Both the position numbers and the translations under genes were made by a program. This document shows, piece by piece, positions 17,493 through 28,391 of a stretch of DNA of 49,885 nt (position 1 is the first letter of the stretch; every line of letters starts with the position of its first letter). This stretch comes from Burkholderiales bacterium (GTDB lineage: Bacteria; Pseudomonadota; Gammaproteobacteria; Burkholderiales; Burkholderiaceae_C), in NCBI GenBank assembly GCA_028864885.1, contig JAGWLR010000013.1:1-49885 (forward strand), given 5' to 3'. A model generated the notes under the pieces. The model was not told the DNA's origin. It ran no database searches and saw nothing but the letters and a program-made list of their open reading frames with translations.

Positions 17493-20400
17493 TCAGGGTT
17501 TGCAGTCCGGGTCGCTCTTTTTGTCATCGTCCTTTTTGCCATCGGTCTTCTTGCAAGGCTTCTTATCCCCTTTATCGTCACCGGCATGGCCAGCCGCAGG
17601 AGGCGGCAATGCATCATCACCCATGCCCAACAGATCCACCGTCACCATCGAGTTGGGTTCTTTCTTCTTTTTGTCTTGCGTGGCCTCGGCCGCAGCTGCG
17701 CTGGTGGCATCCGTTGGCAGATTGGTGGGCACATTGATGGCCGGGGTAGCCACCGCCACGGGTGCCAAGCCTGACACTGCGCCCTTCAGGTTGTCCGCGC
17801 CCTTGACCGGGCCGGCCACATTGATCGCACCGCCACCTTCGTTGCGGATGAAGGCATCCAAAGCCAGGATTTCGCCGTGCGGGGCGTAAAGGCTCACGGC
17901 ACCTTCACTGGTGCCATCGGCGTTCTTCAGGATGCCGATGCCGCTGCCAGTGGTGGCTGCGGGTGTGGTCACCACCACGTTGCCGCTTGAATCTCGGGTG
18001 ATGATCGGCGTGGGTACCGTCACATCGGTGTTGGCACCGCGGCCCGAATCGATGTTCCCGTTTTCCGAAAACACCATCAAATCACCACTGCCCACCACAA
18101 AGGCCTTTTGCGCGTTGACCTGGAAGTCACCAGCCGACACTGAGCGGATGCTGCCACCCTGTGCCGTGACCAGACCGCGCGTGGCTGCCTGCTGCTTGTC
18201 AAAGTTGGACAAGGTGCTCAGGCCGACCACCACCTGCCCGCCCGGGGCAAACAGGTCAATACCACCGTGGGTCACATCGCCTGGGGCATTGCTGTAGGCC
18301 TTGCTGCCGGCGAGGTTGATGTCGCCAGCAAACTTGAAGCCGTCGCCCAGACCGGCCAGACTGAGGGTGTTGGCTACAGTCGACCACAGGGCTTCACGCT
18401 GTTGCGCGCGCAAGGCGTTTTCAGCTGCGTCAGTGCTGTCATGAATGGCCACAGCCAAGGTGCCAACCCGTTTGATTTCAGCCATCACCACTTCGTCTTT
18501 CATGCGGCGATAGGCATCGCTGCTGAAATCGGTGGTGGCCACGCCTGCTGTGGCTGCCGCGGCTGCCCATTGATCAGCATAGGCCGCGCCTGGGGCCAGG
18601 AAGGCCTTGTAAAACGCCCGGTTGATCACCGCGTTGGCAATGGCCGTCTGGTTGGCGGGGGCCAACTTTTGATAGCGTTGCCAAGCCTGGGCAAAGTTGC
18701 CCACTTGGTCCGCCCCTACATTCAAAGCCGACTGCACATAGGCCACAAGGTCTTGCTGAGCCTGAGTGTTGCCATCCAGATAGCGGCTTTCAAAGTCGGG
18801 TAAGACCACCGTTTTGGCCATGCCCGCAGCCACACGAATCTTGGCGGCCACATTGGGCAGAGCGCCGTTGTATTGGTTGCCCACGGTTTCGATGCCAGCA
18901 GATGAGCTGAGGTTCATCTGCAAGCCAGCAGACACCAGCAATTGGCCGGGGCCGGACAGCTGGATCAGGCCGTTCGGTCGGCTGACGCCTGGGATATTGG
19001 TTGCACCGTTGAAGCTACCACCCGCCACAATGCTGGAGGTATCGGATTCATGGAACTGATCGGCTACCACTGCCAGATTATTGATGTCGCCAGCTGCCTC
19101 GATTTCAAAGCGCTTGGGCACATTGACCTGGACATTGTTGTCAAACTGGATATCGGCTCCAGAATGAATGCGAACAGGCACATGATCGTTTGCGTGCAAA
19201 TCACTGGACAATAGCTCGTTGATCCCAGCCTGGGTGGACTTAGAGCCCGATTGGGCCTGTTGCAAAATTTTGTCAGCAACATACGCAGCATACTTGGTGG
19301 CCGATATCGGTGCAGACGGCGTGGCGAGCTGATCTGGCGTGCCATGCGAAACCACCAAGGCCTGCGTAACTGCCGCCCCCCCAGACTGGATCATCACGCC
19401 GGTCTCACCATGAATCGAAAGCCCTCCTTGAGGCGATGGATACAGGTACTCATTTTGGCTGCGCAAGTTCAATTTGACCTGTCCCTCAAGCGCAGCAAGA
19501 CTCATCGAAGAAGGTGCAACCCGCGTCAGCAGACTCATTTTGCCGATACTGGTGCTCATTTGCTCGTCTGCAATGGACAGCGCTTTCCAGCCTGGGTTGA
19601 TGTATGTCACGCCAGAGCTTGCCATGTCCCAGTTGACATCACCCGTCACACTGGTTGCAGTCAACGCGCTGGCGTCGCTGTACGTGAAGTAACTCGCGCT
19701 GGTCGAACCGCTGGTTTTATCTATCCGCGTAGCATTTCTCCAGATGGTTGGATTGGTCACCATCTCGATCGCCAGGTCGCCCTTCGACTGAAGAGAAACC
19801 TGAGCGTCCATTAGCCCAACATTCAATGCTGTCGTTGGCAGATTCGTGTTTAGGGCGTCTCCCTTGGTCATGGCGCCTCCGCTGACCACAGTGGCCAAGC
19901 CTCGACCGGCAAAGATGCTGCCTCCTCGGACATCGCCCTGGGCGCGAACATCAATGTCGCCGCCATTGTGGATGGTCAACACGTCATCCACTGTTCGAGC
20001 GGATGTTGGAGCGACCACAGCGAGGTTGCTGATATTGCCCCCTGCTCTCACATCCACGTTGCCACCACCAAAGGATCCCACGCCCTGCTTGAAGGCATCG
20101 AACGAAGACCACCAAGCCGTATTGAGAGGCGCCCCAGGATTGGACGTGTGATAGAACCAATTGGCAAAGGTTTGCGCAGCACCGGGCGCAACAACATTGC
20201 CACCTGCATTCAACTCCAGCCGACCACCATGGTCGGTGAATTGGCTCCATGCCACGTTGGGATTGGAGAACAATTGGCCATCGCTCAACTGAGCCAGACG
20301 ACCCGCCACATACACACTGGCTTGAGTGGGGGTTCTGTTAGCGGCGGAATAGTTCGTCTTCAATTCGATGTTTTGAGCCGCGGCCAACTGGATCGAGCCA

Positions 20401-23400
20401 TCCGTGGTGCGGATCAGTTTGCCGGCAGCGATCGTCAGATTTCCACCAGATCCGGCCTGGGTTTGCATCACATCGGCTGCACTCAAATCTGCGCCTGCCA
20501 CAACGCGGAATGAACCAGCGGCCTCGGGGAAAATGGCCGTGGCTGACGAGGTGCTCCGACCCGCATTGGCAAAGCCGTCGCTGAGGCTGCCATTGATGTT
20601 CACGTCCTTGGCCGCCCGGATGGTGAGGTTCATGGGTTCACCACCAGCGTGCAACACATCAGGCATCGACAGATCTTTGCTCAGCGTAAAGCTGTCAACA
20701 CTTTGCACCTCAGTGCCTGTGCGAACATGTGCAGATCCCGTCACGTGTGCTGCCAAGCTCAACGCTGCATTGACATCATCCTTGTGGGACATGAAGTTGC
20801 TGGCATCGGATGCCATGTTGTTCAGGCCAATCTGCTTGTTGGCCGCATGACTGACGGTGGCAAACGTATTCCCCTGATAGGTCCTGACGGCCTCCACATC
20901 CACCTCGCCGGCGGCAATGTGGGCATGGATCGGCTTGATATTCACGCGATCTGCGTCCGCCACCGCATCATCATGGCGTTGGGCGCGCAAGATCACACGG
21001 CCATCGAGCGGGTCATCACCTTGTGCCGAAATTTGCGTCTGATCGTTTTCCAAGCGAACCAAGCCTTGCGTCGACGACAAGAGGATGTCGCCCCCGTTGG
21101 CGCCGGCCCGGGTGGAGTCAGCCTTGATCGATGTGGCATTCACAACCAAGTCGCCCTGCGCCGCCAAACTGATGACGCCCCCTTGCGGTGCCGTGGCATC
21201 GATGTTGCCGTTGTTCATCAAGGTGAGGCTGCCGCCATCGGCGCTCAGGTTCACGCGCTGGGCTTTCAGCGCCGTGTTCAACGATTGATCACCCTGGCGC
21301 ACCCGCACATCAATCTCGCGGTGCATGCCGCCCGCTTGCGATGCACTCACCAAGCGATCCAGCGTGCCACCGGTGGTGGCTGCAGCGCCCTCGTCAACCA
21401 TCTGCTGCGCGTCCACCTGCAGGGCGCCAGACAATTTATCACTGGCTGCACTGCCCTTGATCTGGGCGTGATCGCCTAAACGCACAGCGCCCAATTTGCC
21501 TTCCGTGCCCACTGCAGACACGGTGACTGTGCCAGCGCCCTTGGCGGTGTCGGATGCCGAGGTCGGGATGGGCGCAGAGACATCCAGCACGCCATTCAGC
21601 ACCACGTCACCCTGCTGGGCGGCGATCTGAATGTTGCCACCCGGCGCAGTCACGGTCCAATCGGTCCCAGCTTGTTGCGCCCAGCCTGAGGCCAGGGTTT
21701 GCGATTGCGCGGTCAGCACCACCGTGTCCGGCTGGCCCGACCGACCGGTGCCCGTCAGATTCAATTGGCCAGATGGCAAGTCAATGATGCCATCTTGCAC
21801 CACGCGTTGCCCCGTCAGCGCGACCGTTGCGCCCGCGCCCCGGCGCTCGTTGAGGGTGTGCGCGTTGGCTTGCTTGGCCACGGTCAACACGCCTTGGCTG
21901 ACCACCGATTGATTGGCCGCCGTGTCTGCCGTCAAACGGGCGGCTTGAATGGTCAGATCGCCCAGGGTGTTCAGGCTGCCCTTACCTGACAGGATGGCAT
22001 CGCCCTGGCTTTGCAGGGTTGTGCTGGCAAAGTTGGCTTGCTTGCTGCCTTCACCCAAGGTCAAGCCACCGGTTTCGGTGTCGCGCAACGGGGGCTGCGC
22101 ACGCATCACCAAATGAGCGTCGCTGGATTCAGCCCTGGCAACCTGGCCCGTGGTGTTGCGCCATGTCAGTTCCTTGGCCTGCAGGGTGGCCGTGTCGGAG
22201 GCTGCACCCAAGCCACGCAGCTCAGGGGTGTCTAACACCAACTTGTTCATCAGCAGGATTTGGTCGTCACCCGCCAGGCCCAGCGTGGTGCTACCCGCCA
22301 GGTCAATGCTGCTGTAGCTGCGCAGCTTCACCGATTGGGTGGCGTTCAGTTGCGCCAGCAACGCCCCTTCAATGCTCAAGGCCGTGGGGTCGTCAGACTT
22401 GGCGCCCAAGACGATGTGTTGTGCCCCCAGGCCCATGGCCTGGGTGTCGATTGCAGCGGTATCGCTGATGGCCAATTGTTTGACGGCATCCATTTCAATG
22501 GATGACCCTGCCACCCGGGCGCTCGCGCCTAAGCTCAGGGTACCTTGATCAGCAACGCCATCGGTGCCACTGAGTGATCGCGACACCTCGATTTGATCGA
22601 CATTGCTGACCACCAGGGCGGCGCCCTTGCCAGACAGGGTCAGCGCATGAGTGCCTGCCCGGCTGCCGGTGGCGGCAACGCTGACACCATCTTGCACACT
22701 CACCGCGTTGCTGGCTACGGCAATCCATTCGCCACCAGCCAATGAACTGGCGATGCTGACGTCAGTTGACTCAGTGCTGATGGCCGCGTTGTCAGCCGTG
22801 CCAGATCGTGTACCGCCCAACAAAACGCTGGCAGCCCCAGTGGCCTTCAACTGTTTGGCACTGATGGCGGCGTAGCCGTCTTGAGCGGCTTGTCCATCGG
22901 CCACCACTTCGATCTTGGGCATGGACAGATCCAGCTCACCACCATTCAAGTTGAATTGGGCCGCCCAATCAAAATTGGAATCCGCACTGAGCGATGCACG
23001 CCCCGCCTCGCCAGGCAAGGTGGGCACGGCCTTGCGCTGCTTTTCAGCGGCGCGGGTCAGGTAATCGTTGATGGAGGTAACCGTGAGGGTTGACTTGGCG
23101 CGGAAGGTGGCTTCTGGCTCCAAGGTCAATGCCAGTGTCTTGTCGTTGCCGCCATTGATCTGGGTGCCCACGCCGGTTTTGTAGCCCGACACCTGCACAC
23201 TGCCATCATCACTGGGGGCCAAGGCTGTGGTGAGCGTGGTGGGGGTTTTCAGGCTGGACGTGGATACCAATACTGCGCCCGGCAGCACGGCATACCGTGC
23301 GGGCAAAAGGGTGTAGCGGCCCGCGGCCAACACACTGCTGCCCGTCAACACCTCAACCTGATCGCCTGCATTCAAGGTGGTGCCCGCCGCTTTGGTGGAT

Positions 23401-26400
23401 GCAGTGATTTCAGCATCGTTGGGGGCAAAGTCATACGTATAGCCCGGCAGGATGGCAAACACGCCAGGCCGGTTGAGCGTGTCGGTGCTGCCGCCCACAC
23501 CAGCCGAGAACTCCCACGCCAGCACATCGCCGCCGGCCTGGGCCTGCACCCCCGCCTGGCTGGCGATGGTCAAGCCCTTGCCTTTGACCAGCACGCCCTT
23601 GCCCACGGGCAAGGTGCTCAAGCTGAGGCTGGACGAGTTGACCGTGGCGTCTGCACTTTGCGGATTGATTTCGTTGAAGACAGTGCCTTGGGTGTCATAG
23701 AACCACTGCGCCCCGTTGATGGTGGTCCCCACTGGTACGTTCACGCCATCCCCCGTGACCGACAAGATGCTGTCGTCAGCCAGGAAGGCATTGTTTTCAG
23801 CCTTCAAGGATATTGACCCGAAGGGCTGGCGAATCACCCCTTGGTGATGGATGTCGTATGCCGCCAGCGTCAAGTCACCAAAGGCCGAAAGCGGTGTAGC
23901 GCTGGTCGATCCATTGCTGGGCTGCAGCGTGGTCAGCGTTGAATCACCCGATGTGCCTTGAAGGGTGTAGTGGCTCAAGGTAGTGGCATAAATCTGCCCA
24001 GCCGTGATGGACAAATCGCCCACAAAATTGAGCTGCCCATTGAGTTGATTGCCGTTGCGGAAGGAGGTGCCCACCAGGCGGACTTCACCATCGCGACGCT
24101 GCCCCACTTCGTTTTGTGCGCTCAGGGTGGCGTTCAGCTTGACTGTGGCATCTGACGTAGCGCCTGACCCAAAGCCTTGCAGTGCGCTGTCACCATACAA
24201 CTCGATCAGCCCGGCGTTGACCGTCAGGCCCGCATCCCCCTTGACGGCATCCGGAACTGGGAAGGCAGTCAAGCCTTTGGTCGGCACCAAATCGCGGTTG
24301 CCCAAAGACACATAGGCCGCCTGCAGGGTGTGCAGCTGATGGTCATCGGCTGACAAAACGGGCGACGTCAAAATCAACGAACGCAGCGGCACCGAGCCGG
24401 CCACACCCGGGTTAGCAGCGAGGTTCACTCCTGACCCCAAAGTGATCTTGTCATCGGCACGCAGCTCAATGCGATCGAAGCCCGCTGACAGCAAATTGTC
24501 AGACGAGATCACCGCCTGGTTGGCCTGAGCCCCATGACTGGTCACGTCGGCGGCTGCCCCCAGCACATTCACTTGACGCTCGTTGGTTGAATAGGCCTGA
24601 ATGCCCGGCCCCGACACCAACAGATCTGTGTAGCCCTCTCGGCTCAAGCTGAGCTTGAATTGCCCACCCGAAACCGAAGCGTCCGGACGATTAGCCTTCA
24701 AGGCACCAGCCAGCACAATGCCATCGGCTGACGCCACTTCGACGCTGCCTGCCGCTGCACTAAGATGGGTCTTGCCTGGCGTACGGCCCAGGTCCAGATC
24801 TCCAGACGTGCCACTGACGTCGATGGTCGAGCCCTCATCCGTGATCACCGAGCCCTTGGCGTTGCCTGATGAGCGAACGTTCAGTTGAACCTTGCCGCCG
24901 CCCAAGACTTGGCCGGTGACAAAGGTGCCTGCCCCCGTGGTGGTGGTGATCGCTTTGGTAATACCCGATGCATCCAGCAGGCTGCCGCTTTGAAGATGGA
25001 TGGTTTGATCCACGTTGGCACCGACACGATCCGTGGCTTGATCTACTTGGTCACTCTCGCTGCCATGTGCCCCTTCAAGCGCCAACGCAATGGTGCCAGC
25101 CCGAGCGCGCACCGTGCCTTGAACCTCAATTTTTCGACCCGCGATCAAGCTGACCGATCCACCGGCCCCTGCATCAATCAAGCTGTTGGCCCCGACATTC
25201 ACAGAGCCACCATCCACCAAATCAGCGCTCTTGGGCGCCTCGCCAGGCTGTTTGCTGGCCGTCAGGCCCAGCTTCACGCCCTCGCGCAGACCTGTATCCA
25301 GCGTCTGCACCGCGGTCATGCTCAACCCTGCCCCTGCGCGGCTGGGGTTCAACACCAGGTTTTTCAACTGTGGCGCCAGCACGGCACCTGCTGCCACGGT
25401 CACATCACCCAAGGCCGACAACTTGAAGGTACCAAAGCCATGGTCGTTGAACAGGCTGCTGTCCAAAGTCCAACCGCCCATTGCGGCGGCTTCACCATAC
25501 GCCATGGAGCGAACACCCGACACGCTCAAGGTGCCGCCTGACTTGAAGTCAAACGCTGACATCTGGCCCGCCAGGGTCAACATCCCTGTGGGATCAAACG
25601 ACATTGTGTTGAACCCACTGTTGACCTCGACTGAAAGCCCACCAGCCTTGCCCGTGGTCGTGGTGCCATTGGCCGTACGCCACACGCCGGCGGACACATC
25701 CAGTGCGCTGCCCGCAGCCACATCGACCGAATTCATGGCGGTCAAATTGATGTTGCCGCCATCCACGTGGATCGACTGAGCTGTGGAAGCCGCACCGCGT
25801 TCATCCAGCAACGTTCCCGACGTATCCAGGTGAGCACCATCCTGCACATTGATGTTGCCATCCCCCCCCACGGCCACGGCATTGAATGAGAGGCTTCCCC
25901 CCGTTGCCTTGATGCTCGAAGCCACATTGATGTGCTGGGCGTTGACGGTCAACTGCCCCATCGTGCCCAGATCCAGGTTCACATCACGCGCCAATGACAC
26001 GGTGTTGGCATTGAGGGCCAATTGCCCCACGCCGCCAGACTGAAGGGCTGTGGATGAGACGGCAGTTGCCCCGATTTGGGCAAAGAAGGCATCAGCAGCG
26101 GCTGAGTCCAACTCAGGCACCACGCCCAGATGCGCCGGGGTCCCGGAAACCAGATCCACTTCTTGATTCAGAATGCCTTTGCCCTGATCGTATCGACCGA
26201 TCGTGACCTTGCCTTGGCTAGGCAACAGTTGGCCATACAACTCAGGATGATCCAGCAGAATCTGTGCTCGGCCGAGTTCGTCTGAACCCTCATCCAGCAA
26301 CGAAGTTGTATCCGCGGCCGTCACGTACCCTGTGTTGATTTGCCCATTGCGCTGGTAGCGCCCCACGACCGCATTGGCCTTGACATTACCCCCAACGTAC

Positions 26401-28358
26401 ATGTTCGTACCGCTGACGGCCAACGTGCCGGCATCAGCGCCTTGCTCATAGCTGCTGATTTGGGCCAAGCCAACCGGGTTGCTGGGCGCCAGCAATTCGT
26501 CGTATTTGACCTTGGGGTCGGCTTTGTCAATGGCGATCAGTTGATTGCCCTTGCGCACATACGAGGTCGAGACAGTACCGGCTTGATATTGGATGCTGCC
26601 GCCTGAAATGTCGACCGTGGCGCCATCGGCAATCACCGAATCGCCTTGTGATTCAAGGCGAACATTGCCCCCCCGGGTAGACAGCTCTGCCGCGGTACGC
26701 TCGATCAGGTTGTACTGGCCTTTGACATTGGCCACTGAAACGGCACGATTGGCGTTAGACAGGATTTCTTGCCGATACAGCACACCTCCGCGCTGCACAG
26801 GCGAATCCGCCAATTCGATCTGGAACAGCCGCCCATCGAGTTGGTTACGGCTCATGGCCACCTGAACATCCTTCAGGCCCGAGGCATCGATGACGGCCCC
26901 CTGATCCACGACCAGATGGCTGTTGTCAGTGGCGTATAGGTCTCCCGTTGCAAACAATTTGTTATCGCCAGAAGACGCTGCCAGCACATTGATGTTGCCC
27001 GAATTGGCCTTCACCAACGCGCCGGATCGAATGCGAACGTCTTGACCCCGGATGTCGACCTTTGAGCGGTAATAGGTTTCCGCGTCTTTTTGGGTAGCGG
27101 TTGAATCGGTCTCTGGCAAAACCTGGGTGACGCTGTTTTCACCCAGCTCCACTGTGCCCATGGCTGCGCCACGCTTAGGTTGTGCTGAGGTATTGCCCTT
27201 CACGCCTGGGATCGTTGGAGGGGTGTAATTCCCCGTTGTCTTCATCCCCTGCAGATAAATCGCCCCGTTCTGCCCCTTCACCGCGGTGGTGGCTGTGATC
27301 ACGCCGTTTTGGCGAACGGTCATGCCCACCAGGTTGACTTCGCCTTGCTCAGCCTTGATGTAGTTGCTGATGTTGGTGCTGGCCTTGTTGTCCAGCGCGG
27401 CGGCGTTTTCAACCGTGTTGACATCGTTGCTGCTGTTGGCAAAGGCATCTACCGCCACCACCAGGCCGCGTTGAGCCGGGTCAACCGAGTTGTACAGGTA
27501 CACCTTCTGGCCTGCGGCCAACACGGTTTGGCCCTTCGGCGTTTCAATGGTGCCTTCGTTGTAAACCTTGGGGGCCACCATGATCACGTCGCCACCGGCC
27601 AGAGCCTTGATCTCAGCGCCCCGCTCAACAGTAATGAAGCCAGTAGGCAAGGATTCGTCATCGCCGAAGATGACATTGCCCTGTGTATCGTTGCGGATGC
27701 CCTTGTTGTAGGTGTCGTTGGCCAGCTTCAAGGCCGTGGTCACGAAGCGAGCGGTGTCAATGCGTGCGGTGGGCCCAAAAATCACACCATTGTGGTTTTG
27801 CAAGATCACTTCGCCATTGGCTTTGATCTGCCCCAGGATCACACTGGGGTTGCTGTCCCAGATGTTGTTGAGCACGCTGGACGACGCATCGGGCTGGATG
27901 AAGCGAACGGTGTAGCCCTGGCCGATGTTGAAGCTGTCCCAGTTCAGGATGCCTTTGGCACTGCGCTGGGTGATATCAAGCTCTTTCGAAGCCAAGGCAT
28001 CCAAATAATTGCCGATGGTGAAATCACCCTGGTTCTTTTTCAGGTCAGTGTCCAGCAAGCCCGCTTGATTGCTGGCCCAAGGCAAGTTGCGCATGGGTGG
28101 CGGTGTGATCGCGGTGATCGCGGCCGAGCGCACCACACTGCTGCCCATCGTGCGGGTTTGCGCATGGGCATCTTCGCCTATCACCCCTAGCGCAGCGGGC
28201 CCAGCCGCGGCCATCGTCGCCACCAGGGCTTGGGCGGTGCGCGCCACGGCGCGGCTTTCACCCGCCCCAGCCTTGCCGGACGAACGCACATGCTCGGCCG
28301 CCGGCACGCGCATGCCACGACGACGATCAAACACCAGACGATGGACTCGCTTGTTCAT
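17493..28358 (-). CDS. Giant two-partner-secretion exoprotein (filamentous haemagglutinin-like TpsA)
   Basis: A 3621-residue surface or secreted adhesin. It begins with an extended signal peptide (MNKRVHRLVFDRRRGM, cleavage near AHA at about residue 66). The TPS secretion domain spans about residues 90-250, with WDSFNIGQGYTVRF and the NPNG-like NHNGVIFG (188-195). A very long beta-helical repeat region follows, then a segment resembling DUF3739 of filamentous haemagglutinins (GGIDLFAPGGQVVVGL, GDLMVFSENGNIDSGRGA). The tail is Lys/Asp-rich with exactly two cysteines, one opening the last 20 residues and one three residues from the end, like HMW-type adhesins held on the cell surface. No VENN motif, toxin domain or immunity gene is present, so it is not a CdiA toxin. 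Shine-Dalgarno AGGAG lies 7 bases before the ATG. It follows tpsB by 33 bases. Confidence 0.93.
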   Translation of the reverse strand: MNKRVHRLVFDRRRGMRVPAAEHVRSSGKAGAGESRAVARTAQALVATMAAAGPAALGVIGEDAHAQTRTMGSSVVRSAAITAITPPPMRNLPWASNQAGLLDTDLKKNQGDFTIGNYLDALASKELDITQRSAKGILNWDSFNIGQGYTVRFIQPDASSSVLNNIWDSNPSVILGQIKANGEVILQNHNGVIFGPTARIDTARFVTTALKLANDTYNKGIRNDTQGNVIFGDDESLPTGFITVERGAEIKALAGGDVIMVAPKVYNEGTIETPKGQTVLAAGQKVYLYNSVDPAQRGLVVAVDAFANSSNDVNTVENAAALDNKASTNISNYIKAEQGEVNLVGMTVRQNGVITATTAVKGQNGAIYLQGMKTTGNYTPPTIPGVKGNTSAQPKRGAAMGTVELGENSVTQVLPETDSTATQKDAETYYRSKVDIRGQDVRIRSGALVKANSGNINVLAASSGDNKLFATGDLYATDNSHLVVDQGAVIDASGLKDVQVAMSRNQLDGRLFQIELADSPVQRGGVLYRQEILSNANRAVSVANVKGQYNLIERTAAELSTRGGNVRLESQGDSVIADGATVDISGGSIQYQAGTVSTSYVRKGNQLIAIDKADPKVKYDELLAPSNPVGLAQISSYEQGADAGTLAVSGTNMYVGGNVKANAVVGRYQRNGQINTGYVTAADTTSLLDEGSDELGRAQILLDHPELYGQLLPSQGKVTIGRYDQGKGILNQEVDLVSGTPAHLGVVPELDSAAADAFFAQIGATAVSSTALQSGGVGQLALNANTVSLARDVNLDLGTMGQLTVNAQHINVASSIKATGGSLSFNAVAVGGDGNINVQDGAHLDTSGTLLDERGAASTAQSIHVDGGNINLTAMNSVDVAAGSALDVSAGVWRTANGTTTTGKAGGLSVEVNSGFNTMSFDPTGMLTLAGQMSAFDFKSGGTLSVSGVRSMAYGEAAAMGGWTLDSSLFNDHGFGTFKLSALGDVTVAAGAVLAPQLKNLVLNPSRAGAGLSMTAVQTLDTGLREGVKLGLTASKQPGEAPKSADLVDGGSVNVGANSLIDAGAGGSVSLIAGRKIEVQGTVRARAGTIALALEGAHGSESDQVDQATDRVGANVDQTIHLQSGSLLDASGITKAITTTTGAGTFVTGQVLGGGKVQLNVRSSGNAKGSVITDEGSTIDVSGTSGDLDLGRTPGKTHLSAAAGSVEVASADGIVLAGALKANRPDASVSGGQFKLSLSREGYTDLLVSGPGIQAYSTNERQVNVLGAAADVTSHGAQANQAVISSDNLLSAGFDRIELRADDKITLGSGVNLAANPGVAGSVPLRSLILTSPVLSADDHQLHTLQAAYVSLGNRDLVPTKGLTAFPVPDAVKGDAGLTVNAGLIELYGDSALQGFGSGATSDATVKLNATLSAQNEVGQRRDGEVRLVGTSFRNGNQLNGQLNFVGDLSITAGQIYATTLSHYTLQGTSGDSTLTTLQPSNGSTSATPLSAFGDLTLAAYDIHHQGVIRQPFGSISLKAENNAFLADDSILSVTGDGVNVPVGTTINGAQWFYDTQGTVFNEINPQSADATVNSSSLSLSTLPVGKGVLVKGKGLTIASQAGVQAQAGGDVLAWEFSAGVGGSTDTLNRPGVFAILPGYTYDFAPNDAEITASTKAAGTTLNAGDQVEVLTGSSVLAAGRYTLLPARYAVLPGAVLVSTSSLKTPTTLTTALAPSDDGSVQVSGYKTGVGTQINGGNDKTLALTLEPEATFRAKSTLTVTSINDYLTRAAEKQRKAVPTLPGEAGRASLSADSNFDWAAQFNLNGGELDLSMPKIEVVADGQAAQDGYAAISAKQLKATGAASVLLGGTRSGTADNAAISTESTDVSIASSLAGGEWIAVASNAVSVQDGVSVAATGSRAGTHALTLSGKGAALVVSNVDQIEVSRSLSGTDGVADQGTLSLGASARVAGSSIEMDAVKQLAISDTAAIDTQAMGLGAQHIVLGAKSDDPTALSIEGALLAQLNATQSVKLRSYSSIDLAGSTTLGLAGDDQILLMNKLVLDTPELRGLGAASDTATLQAKELTWRNTTGQVARAESSDAHLVMRAQPPLRDTETGGLTLGEGSKQANFASTTLQSQGDAILSGKGSLNTLGDLTIQAARLTADTAANQSVVSQGVLTVAKQANAHTLNERRGAGATVALTGQRVVQDGIIDLPSGQLNLTGTGRSGQPDTVVLTAQSQTLASGWAQQAGTDWTVTAPGGNIQIAAQQGDVVLNGVLDVSAPIPTSASDTAKGAGTVTVSAVGTEGKLGAVRLGDHAQIKGSAASDKLSGALQVDAQQMVDEGAAATTGGTLDRLVSASQAGGMHREIDVRVRQGDQSLNTALKAQRVNLSADGGSLTLMNNGNIDATAPQGGVISLAAQGDLVVNATSIKADSTRAGANGGDILLSSTQGLVRLENDQTQISAQGDDPLDGRVILRAQRHDDAVADADRVNIKPIHAHIAAGEVDVEAVRTYQGNTFATVSHAANKQIGLNNMASDASNFMSHKDDVNAALSLAAHVTGSAHVRTGTEVQSVDSFTLSKDLSMPDVLHAGGEPMNLTIRAAKDVNINGSLSDGFANAGRSTSSATAIFPEAAGSFRVVAGADLSAADVMQTQAGSGGNLTIAAGKLIRTTDGSIQLAAAQNIELKTNYSAANRTPTQASVYVAGRLAQLSDGQLFSNPNVAWSQFTDHGGRLELNAGGNVVAPGAAQTFANWFYHTSNPGAPLNTAWWSSFDAFKQGVGSFGGGNVDVRAGGNISNLAVVAPTSARTVDDVLTIHNGGDIDVRAQGDVRGGSIFAGRGLATVVSGGAMTKGDALNTNLPTTALNVGLMDAQVSLQSKGDLAIEMVTNPTIWRNATRIDKTSGSTSASYFTYSDASALTATSVTGDVNWDMASSGVTYINPGWKALSIADEQMSTSIGKMSLLTRVAPSSMSLAALEGQVKLNLRSQNEYLYPSPQGGLSIHGETGVMIQSGGAAVTQALVVSHGTPDQLATPSAPISATKYAAYVADKILQQAQSGSKSTQAGINELLSSDLHANDHVPVRIHSGADIQFDNNVQVNVPKRFEIEAAGDINNLAVVADQFHESDTSSIVAGGSFNGATNIPGVSRPNGLIQLSGPGQLLVSAGLQMNLSSSAGIETVGNQYNGALPNVAAKIRVAAGMAKTVVLPDFESRYLDGNTQAQQDLVAYVQSALNVGADQVGNFAQAWQRYQKLAPANQTAIANAVINRAFYKAFLAPGAAYADQWAAAAATAGVATTDFSSDAYRRMKDEVVMAEIKRVGTLAVAIHDSTDAAENALRAQQREALWSTVANTLSLAGLGDGFKFAGDINLAGSKAYSNAPGDVTHGGIDLFAPGGQVVVGLSTLSNFDKQQAATRGLVTAQGGSIRSVSAGDFQVNAQKAFVVGSGDLMVFSENGNIDSGRGANTDVTVPTPIITRDSSGNVVVTTPAATTGSGIGILKNADGTSEGAVSLYAPHGEILALDAFIRNEGGGAINVAGPVKGADNLKGAVSGLAPVAVATPAINVPTNLPTDATSAAAAEATQDKKKKEPNSMVTVDLLGMGDDALPPPAAGHAGDDKGDKKPCKKTDGKKDDDKKSDPDCKP

Positions 28359-28391
28359 GACTTCTCTCCTCTATCAGCGCGCAGGCGCACC

